The notes under the pieces were generated by a model, which ran no database searches, was not told the origin of the DNA, and saw only the letters and a program-made list of their open reading frames with translations. Made by a program: the position numbers and the translations under genes. From contig JAUVKJ010000136.1 in NCBI GenBank assembly GCA_030592145.1, positions 1 to 5,647 of the forward strand: 5,647 nucleotides of DNA, in the 5' to 3' direction. The stretch is from Bacteroides sp. Its GTDB lineage: Bacteria > Bacteroidota > Bacteroidia > Bacteroidales > SM23-62. Positions 1 through 5,647 of this stretch are shown piece after piece (the stretch's first letter is position 1; each line of letters starts with the position of its first letter).

Positions 1-528
1 ATAAATGGTATAATCCGGATTGACAATAACAACGCTGTCTCTGAAATAAAGGGTTTTGCTGCGGCTGATATAATATCCCCTGTGGCTGTCGAGGGTATTG
101 TCACCGTTTAAAATATGTCCATGGTGCTCGTAGTATCCCACGTTACTTACCAAATCAAAATCAAGATATTCCGTCGTCAGGGTCGTCTCCCTGTCTACCA
201 TGGTCACGTTCCCCCTAACCTCCGCCAGTTTATCATTCCCGGAATACCTGAGCCTGTCACCGTACAAATGCAGGGTGTCACCCTGTATGATATGAATAGA
301 ACCATAGGCATGTACGATGTTTTCCTTTGAGAAGAACCATGCGCTGTCACAATACAGCAACATATCATCCTGCCTGAAAGCCACATCTCCGACATATTTC
401 ACGACACCTTTGCCGATGTTCCTGTCGTATTCCATGTATTCCGAGTTAAGGATTTCGATCTTTTGCCCATCCTGTGCATAGAGCGACATTGAAAGGGGGA
501 AAGCCAGCAGAAGCAGGCAGCGTTTCAT
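1..528 (-). CDS. OstA/LptA-like periplasmic protein, N-terminal part (cut by left edge)
   Basis: The reading frame opens with ATG at 528-526 and stays open for 176 codons to the window edge, so the C-terminus is missing. Residues 1-18 form a signal peptide (MKR, a Leu-rich core, then LYAQ with likely cleavage after Ala18). The rest alternates short beta-strands with Gly-Asp or Gly-Asn turns (YVGDVAF near 45-51, IIQGDTLHLYGDRLRY at 80-95, LAEVRGNVTM at 101-110, SNVGYY at 128-133). This is the repeated pattern of the OstA/LptA/LptD N-terminal fold, and it closely resembles the OstA-like proteins of Bacteroidota. LptA-fold proteins bind lipopolysaccharide and bridge the periplasm to the outer membrane. 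That role is inferred from the family, and the gene could be an LptA analogue or another OstA-domain protein. It starts 11 bases after the surA stop, so it probably shares that transcript. No Shine-Dalgarno sequence precedes it. Confidence 0.85.
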   Translation of the reverse strand, partial: MKRCLLLLAFPLSMSLYAQDGQKIEILNSEYMEYDRNIGKGVVKYVGDVAFRQDDMLLYCDSAWFFSKENIVHAYGSIHIIQGDTLHLYGDRLRYSGNDKLAEVRGNVTMVDRETTLTTEYLDFDLVSNVGYYEHHGHILNGDNTLDSHRGYYISRSKTLYFRDSVVIVNPDYTIY

Positions 529-539
529 GTGACAGTATT

Positions 540-1877
540 TCAGTTTTTCACCCACCCATCCTTCTCAAACTCGCACCTGGTAAATGAGTTATCTATCATT
601 ATATAAGTTTCCTCTATCTTCTCATCCAGCCAGAGAAGATATGCCTCCTGTTTTTTCTTTTCCAGGGCCATTTGCTGCAGTACTATATAATCTTCTTTCA
701 TATTGGCACGGTGCGGTTTGGTCTGGTTACGGAGCAGGATAATCTTATAAACTACCTTTCCGTTTTCGTCCTCTGCCTTGAAGGCATCAGTGATTTCGCC
801 AACCTTCAGATTACGCAGGGCGACGAATTCTGCAGGCTGGAGTTCATCTAGTTCAAACCCGGTGGTGTTGGTAACAGGGTTTACCATGATTCCTCCGTTT
901 ACGGCGGAATTCTTGTCCCGGGAATAGATCCTGGCAGCAAGGTTAAAACTAACCGTATCTGTCCGTATAAGCCTGGCAATACTGTCGAGTTTTCTCCTGG
1001 TGGCCATGATACTCTCCGGTTGGATCTTTGGTTTCATAAGTATATGCCTTGTATTTACCCGGTCCTCCCTGCGCTCAATCAACTGGATGATATGGAATCC
1101 GAAAGAAGACTCCACGATGGTAGAAACCCCTCCCTGCTTAAGACTGAAAGCGGCCTTTGCGTATGCAGGATCAAGTTCTCCTTTTCCCATGAACCCGATC
1201 TCCCCTCCTTTGGGAGCACTTGGTCCCTCGGAATATAATACCGCAAGAGTGGTGAATTTTTCTCCCTCCATGATGCGTTTTCTCAGACCAAGTAATTTCT
1301 GTTTCATTTCAAATACCGCCTCCTCCTTTACATTGGGATAAAACACGATCTGGCTGATTTCGATTCTGGAATCGATAAAGGGGATACTGTCTCTGGGTAA
1401 ACCGTTATAGAACGCCTGGATCTCAGATGGTGTCACCGAAACATCAGCTGTTATGGTACCCTGCATCTGCCGTGTAATGATATTCTCCCTCACGGATTCG
1501 CGCATGTCAGCCTTGATCTGAAGAATGCTTTTGCCGAAATATTCTTCGAGGGCTTCCTGCGAACCGATCATTCCGATAAAGTGCTGGAGCCTGCCGTCGA
1601 GTTCCATTTCTACGGTGCTTTCAGACACTTCCACACTGTCAATCTTTGCCTGGTTTACAATCAGTTTTTGGGAGAGGAGATTCTCGAGGATACCGCACTT
1701 GGCGTCTCCGGGCATAGATATTCCCTGTGTCTTGTTCTGGAGATACTGCGTTTCAATATCGGATTGGAGTATCCTGTGTTCTCCCACGACAGCAACGATC
1801 CTGTCAATTATCATTTGTCCCGTAACCGGGCCAATGCAGCAGACTGCCATGGCTGCCAGAATTATAACTCGTTTCAT
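540..1877 (-). CDS. surA: SurA-type periplasmic chaperone / peptidyl-prolyl isomerase
   Basis: This 445-residue protein is predicted to escort unfolded outer-membrane proteins through the periplasm. Residues 1-20 are a signal peptide ending near PVTGQ. Residues 22-160 are a SurA_N-type helical chaperone domain (IDRIVAVVGEHRILQSDIE at its start). Parvulin domain 1 spans about 168-270 (YSEGPSAPKGGEIGFM, then SSFGFHII). Parvulin domain 2 spans about 271-385 (NTRHILMKP, SRDKNSAVNGG). A basic helical tail with PHRANMKEDY follows, typical of Bacteroidota SurA as I recall it. The length matches the usual 430-460 residues. Domain 1 has Gln176 where the first parvulin His is expected, and domain 2 has Lys378 in place of the second, so both may be weak enzymes. 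I chose ATG 1877 because the A-rich AAAAAAGAA lies directly before it and the signal peptide reads naturally. An in-frame TTG at 1889 would add four residues and overlap the upstream stop codon. The upstream gene ends 8 bases before it. Confidence 0.92.
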   Translation of the reverse strand: MKRVIILAAMAVCCIGPVTGQMIIDRIVAVVGEHRILQSDIETQYLQNKTQGISMPGDAKCGILENLLSQKLIVNQAKIDSVEVSESTVEMELDGRLQHFIGMIGSQEALEEYFGKSILQIKADMRESVRENIITRQMQGTITADVSVTPSEIQAFYNGLPRDSIPFIDSRIEISQIVFYPNVKEEAVFEMKQKLLGLRKRIMEGEKFTTLAVLYSEGPSAPKGGEIGFMGKGELDPAYAKAAFSLKQGGVSTIVESSFGFHIIQLIERREDRVNTRHILMKPKIQPESIMATRRKLDSIARLIRTDTVSFNLAARIYSRDKNSAVNGGIMVNPVTNTTGFELDELQPAEFVALRNLKVGEITDAFKAEDENGKVVYKIILLRNQTKPHRANMKEDYIVLQQMALEKKKQEAYLLWLDEKIEETYIMIDNSFTRCEFEKDGWVKN

Positions 1878-1885
1878 TTCTTTTT

Positions 1886-2731
1886 TCAATAGATGGTAAA
1901 ATCTCCTTTGTTTAAGGCATCCATGTAAATATTATTTTCGAGGACATTAATAAACCGGACCTTCCTCTTATTCAATATAATGGTTCTTATTTTCGCCTGT
2001 ACATAAGGCAGGGGTGCAACTGTTCCGGAAAGGTGATATTCCCTGAGGTTCACAAGGTAGCGGTAAAGAGAGTCCTGTTGTTCAATATATCTGTTGTACC
2101 TCAGGAATCGTTCCGGGCTCCGGATCTCATTCGGCAGTTCGCGCACAATGCTTTCAAAGGGTACCCAGTCATCGTTAAAATAATCATATTTTATAGCATA
2201 CTGGTAGCAATAACTCTCAAGCTGCTGGAAATCCCCTTCCCGTTCTGACTTATATAATTGCCTGATCCGGTATAGATTAGGTGCATCAACGGGAAGTTTG
2301 ACAAACAAGCTTTTTACAATGTGGCCATCAAGGCTAAAGTTCGATGGATTTTCATCGTAATAAGCCTGGACCTCCGCCTGTGATATGACAGTATCTAGTT
2401 TCTGGGCGACAAGGCTCTGTTCGTATTTATAGATCAGAAGGGAGGAACGGTATTCATCCAGCTGTTGTCTCACATCTTTCTGGTCTTCAGTAAGGTTCAG
2501 TTCTGCCTTCTGCAGGATCAGTTGCTTTTTAACCCATTTGTCGACATAGTTCTGCAGAATGAGGATGCTGTCAGACGGAGATATATTTTTCGGAAAAATA
2601 TCATGGATAACTGAAAAGTACAGGTTCCTTTCGTAAACCTGGGCAAGGGGTTTTTCCTTATTCCGGTTATCAAGGGAGGTACAGGAGGCTATCCCGGTCA
2701 GGATGATTAAAAAGAACAATGTTTTTCCCAT
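1886..2731 (-). CDS. SurA-related lipoprotein with degenerate parvulin region
   Basis: The 281-residue product starts with a lipoprotein signal peptide, MGKTLFFLIILTGIAS, followed by the lipidated Cys17 (lipobox IASC). No acidic surface-export signal follows the Cys, so a periplasm-facing membrane anchor is likely. Residues 29-130 resemble the SurA_N helical domain (PLAQVYERNLYFSVI, then long amphipathic helices and EVQAYYDENPSNFS just before the parvulin boundary). In 137-257 the outer strands of a parvulin fold can be guessed (VKSLFVKLP at the start, KIRTIILNKRK at the end). However, both conserved histidines and the GG-[DE]-LGW motif are absent. The tail ENNIYMDALNKGDFTIY resembles SurA C-termini. 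It is probably a non-catalytic chaperone or partner of its two neighbours, which is an inference. An in-frame ATG at 2764 would overlap the upstream gene and put 11 polar residues before the signal peptide, so I prefer ATG 2731. This lies 7 bases after the upstream stop. Confidence 0.85.
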   Translation of the reverse strand: MGKTLFFLIILTGIASCTSLDNRNKEKPLAQVYERNLYFSVIHDIFPKNISPSDSILILQNYVDKWVKKQLILQKAELNLTEDQKDVRQQLDEYRSSLLIYKYEQSLVAQKLDTVISQAEVQAYYDENPSNFSLDGHIVKSLFVKLPVDAPNLYRIRQLYKSEREGDFQQLESYCYQYAIKYDYFNDDWVPFESIVRELPNEIRSPERFLRYNRYIEQQDSLYRYLVNLREYHLSGTVAPLPYVQAKIRTIILNKRKVRFINVLENNIYMDALNKGDFTIY

Positions 2732-2738
2732 GAATAAA

Positions 2739-4700
2739 TCATTTGATTTTGGATAATAGCTCATCGTTTACCTCAACCGGGTATTTGGCTCTCAGGGTTT
2801 CTATCCATTCTTTCTCAAGGTGATTCTGATAATCGGCCGTAACGAGTCCCCTGCACTCGTCCAGCTTCTTGGTCGCCGGTTTCAGTATTTTGTTTTTAAC
2901 CAGGAATATTTCCTTTCCGTTTTCGGTCCGGGATTCGGATATCTTGTCCTGCGACCAGTCCATATTGTCAGCCAGGGGATGATCGCCCATTTCCAGTTTC
3001 CTGTGCTCAAAAACCAGGCAGCTGCTGTCACTGAATTCCCAGAAGGCCTCCGACTGAATTTCTTTCGGACTGAGCTTTTTGTTTTTAGAATAATTCAGAA
3101 TCTCTATCGTAAATTCGGCAACATCTTCGTCCCTGCAGGTATACAGGGTCACATCCAGCCGTTTCTCCCAATTGTAATTGTTCTTGTTTTCCTTGTAAAA
3201 AGCTTCCAGTCCCACAGTATCCGACACCGCCTTTGACCAGACCACCTGATCGGTCAGGTCGAACAGAAGGATACCGTCATGGTATTCCTGCACAAGGTGC
3301 TTAAACTCCGGGTATTTCCCAGGAAGCTGGTCTTCCTCATATTGAAGAACCTGTTCCTCGACGAATTTCCCGTACTTTTTGTTTACAAAGACCTCAATAT
3401 TAATCCGGCGACCTCCCTGGTTTGCGTTCAGGTATTCTGTAAAGGCCTTCTGGGATATTTCCAGGTCACCGATGGTAAACAGGGTATTATCCAGGTGAGA
3501 GGCCTGAGAAGCATCCCATATTCTGAGAAAGATGCTTGAGTCAACTATGGAATAATAAGCCGACAGGTTCCGGGTGTTCTCACTGAAGTTATTCTTTTTC
3601 TTGATCCTTTCGATCATGGCTTTTTTGCTGAAAGCATTGCGGTCGGATTTTGTGACATTGCTTTGCAGATCCGCCTTGACCGATTCAAAGTCATCGTAGG
3701 TCTTTCTGCCAAGAATCTTTATGATATGCCAGCCGAATGAGGTTTGTACCGGCTCAGAAATATCCCCGATGTTTTCGAGGGCAAAGCTGGCATCCTCAAA
3801 TTCGGGCACCATTCTACCGGTGCCAAACCAGGGCAGTTCGCCGCCACGCCCTGCAGATCCCCGGTCTTCCGAGTGTTTCTTTGCCATCTCCGCAAAATCC
3901 TGTCCCCCCTGGAGACTGTCGTACAGATTGAAGATCTTTTCCCTTGCTCCGGCTTTTTTTTCGTCTGGCATGGATTTGGGGACCATGACCATGATGTGTG
4001 CAACCTGTATTTCTCCACGGGCCGGCCTTTCATCCATAACGTTGATGAGATGATAGCCGAAACGGGTCCTTGCCGGCATGGATATTTCCCCTTTCGGGGT
4101 GTTGTAACATGTGGTTTCAAAGGGATAGACCATGCGGAAAACGGTGAACCACCCCAGGTCTCCGGCATTGTTTTTGGCCGAAGGGTCATCCGAGGACGCT
4201 TTTGCCACGGTACTGAAATCCTCCCCTGCCAGGATCCTGTCCCGTATCTCCATGGTTTTGGTGTAAGCCAGGGCTGTGTCTTCCGGTCCGGCATCCTCAC
4301 CCACGCGGATCAGAATATGTCTTGCATGGATCTCCTTATGGGCCCGTTCGAAGGCCTCCTGTACAAGTAGTTCAATTTCTTCCTTATCAGAGAGATAAGG
4401 TTTTGCGAGTTGTTTTACGTAACCGTTGAATTCACGAATGAAAGCGGCAGTTGTGTCCATTCCGAGCTCTTCGGCTTCTATCACCTTAAGTTTGAAATTG
4501 ATGAACAGTTCGAGGTATTCTTCAACCGTTTGCTGTTCGAGTGCTGTGTTGCTATTGTTCTTTTTATAGATTCTTTCAAATTCACCCATGGTAACCTGAC
4601 GGTCGTGGATGGTCATCAGTATTTCATTATTGTAATCCTGGGCACGCAGGACCGGTGTGATCAGGAGTGATGTCAGGATAAAATAGTGCAAGGTCTTCAT
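2739..4700 (-). CDS. Secreted PpiC/SurA-type peptidyl-prolyl isomerase with two parvulin domains
   Basis: This 653-residue periplasmic foldase probably acts on envelope proteins. Residues 1-20 are a signal peptide (cleavage near LRA-QD). Residues 25-122 form a SurA_N-like helical domain. Parvulin domain 1 (124-223) keeps His128, the SDDPSAK segment with Asp172 at the Pin1 Cys113 position, GDLGWF at 180-185 and His217. Parvulin domain 2 (230-331) keeps His235, Asp279, GGELPWF and His325, so both domains look competent. Residues 360-653 are longer than in classical PpiC or SurA. They seem to hold a second SurA_N-like segment (408-500, with KYPEFKHLVQEYHDGILLF) and a third, eroded parvulin segment (about 512-610), then a helical tail ending in KYPVEVNDELLSKIK. 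This architecture is commonly annotated simply as peptidyl-prolyl isomerase in Bacteroidota. ATG 4700 fits the signal peptide. The gene follows guaB by 51 bases, and its stop is 7 bases before the lipoprotein gene. Confidence 0.92.
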   Translation of the reverse strand: MKTLHYFILTSLLITPVLRAQDYNNEILMTIHDRQVTMGEFERIYKKNNSNTALEQQTVEEYLELFINFKLKVIEAEELGMDTTAAFIREFNGYVKQLAKPYLSDKEEIELLVQEAFERAHKEIHARHILIRVGEDAGPEDTALAYTKTMEIRDRILAGEDFSTVAKASSDDPSAKNNAGDLGWFTVFRMVYPFETTCYNTPKGEISMPARTRFGYHLINVMDERPARGEIQVAHIMVMVPKSMPDEKKAGAREKIFNLYDSLQGGQDFAEMAKKHSEDRGSAGRGGELPWFGTGRMVPEFEDASFALENIGDISEPVQTSFGWHIIKILGRKTYDDFESVKADLQSNVTKSDRNAFSKKAMIERIKKKNNFSENTRNLSAYYSIVDSSIFLRIWDASQASHLDNTLFTIGDLEISQKAFTEYLNANQGGRRINIEVFVNKKYGKFVEEQVLQYEEDQLPGKYPEFKHLVQEYHDGILLFDLTDQVVWSKAVSDTVGLEAFYKENKNNYNWEKRLDVTLYTCRDEDVAEFTIEILNYSKNKKLSPKEIQSEAFWEFSDSSCLVFEHRKLEMGDHPLADNMDWSQDKISESRTENGKEIFLVKNKILKPATKKLDECRGLVTADYQNHLEKEWIETLRAKYPVEVNDELLSKIK

Positions 4701-4751
4701 TGTAAATTGCTTTGATTATGTAATTTGATAAACGGGATTATTAAAAATATA

Positions 4752-5647
<896 letters not shown>

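Noticed and set aside
1875..1889. TTG codon at 1889 as the surA start, overlapping the lipoprotein stop codon.
   Set aside because: The ATG four codons later has an A-rich leader immediately before it and gives a normal signal peptide. TTG starts are uncommon in this phylum. The upstream start remains possible.
3719..4300. Minus-strand frame of 193 codons within the large PPIase gene.
   Set aside because: It is a shifted frame of a gene whose own frame encodes two clear parvulin domains. Its translation is rich in Trp, Arg and Pro, as expected of an out-of-frame reading.
3744..4370. Open frame of 208 codons on the plus strand, opposite the large PPIase gene.
   Set aside because: It lies wholly antisense to a confidently recognised gene, has a low-complexity Cys- and Phe-rich translation with no recognisable domain, and overlaps several other plus-strand shadow frames.
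4701..4732. Short inverted repeat (AAATT with AATTT) in the gap between guaB and the PPIase gene.
   Set aside because: The arms are five A/T bases with a loop of about a dozen bases, too weak for a terminator or a clear operator.
4744..4751. TATATTTT on the minus strand just after the guaB stop, one base off the Bacteroidota -7 promoter motif TAnnTTTG.
   Set aside because: It lacks the final G, no TTG-type -33 element sits at the right distance upstream within guaB, and AT-rich gaps produce such matches by chance.

Overview
The window fits a member of the Bacteroidota, probably an anaerobic or environmental Bacteroidales-type lineage. The evidence is the type of SurA, OstA-like and IMP dehydrogenase proteins encoded, the absence of clear Shine-Dalgarno sequences before the genes, and a gene order (guaB, two PPIase-like genes, surA, ostA-like) that I recall from this phylum but could not check here. 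No mobile element, RNA gene, CRISPR array or sign of recent gene transfer is visible. This looks like conserved core chromosome.

All five genes lie on the minus strand, so transcription runs from the right end to the left. In that order they are: the C-terminal 60% or so of guaB (IMP dehydrogenase, cut by the right edge); a 653-residue secreted PpiC/SurA-type peptidyl-prolyl isomerase with two intact parvulin domains; a 281-residue lipoprotein related to SurA whose parvulin region has lost the catalytic signature; a 445-residue SurA with two parvulin domains; and the N-terminal 176 residues of an OstA/LptA-like periplasmic protein, cut by the left edge.

The last four genes are separated by only 7, 8 and 11 bases, so they are almost certainly co-transcribed. 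The guaB to PPIase gap is 51 bases and has no evident terminator, so guaB may belong to the same transcript. The three SurA-related proteins and the OstA-like protein form a plausible outer-membrane biogenesis cluster: periplasmic chaperones for unfolded outer-membrane proteins, plus a lipopolysaccharide-transport-type beta-sheet protein.

I see no new defence, mobile or RNA system. The most interesting features are internal to the chaperones. The large PPIase appears to carry a second, degenerate copy of its own SurA_N-parvulin module. The lipoprotein looks like a non-catalytic parvulin. The two parvulin domains of SurA each lack one of the two usual histidines.
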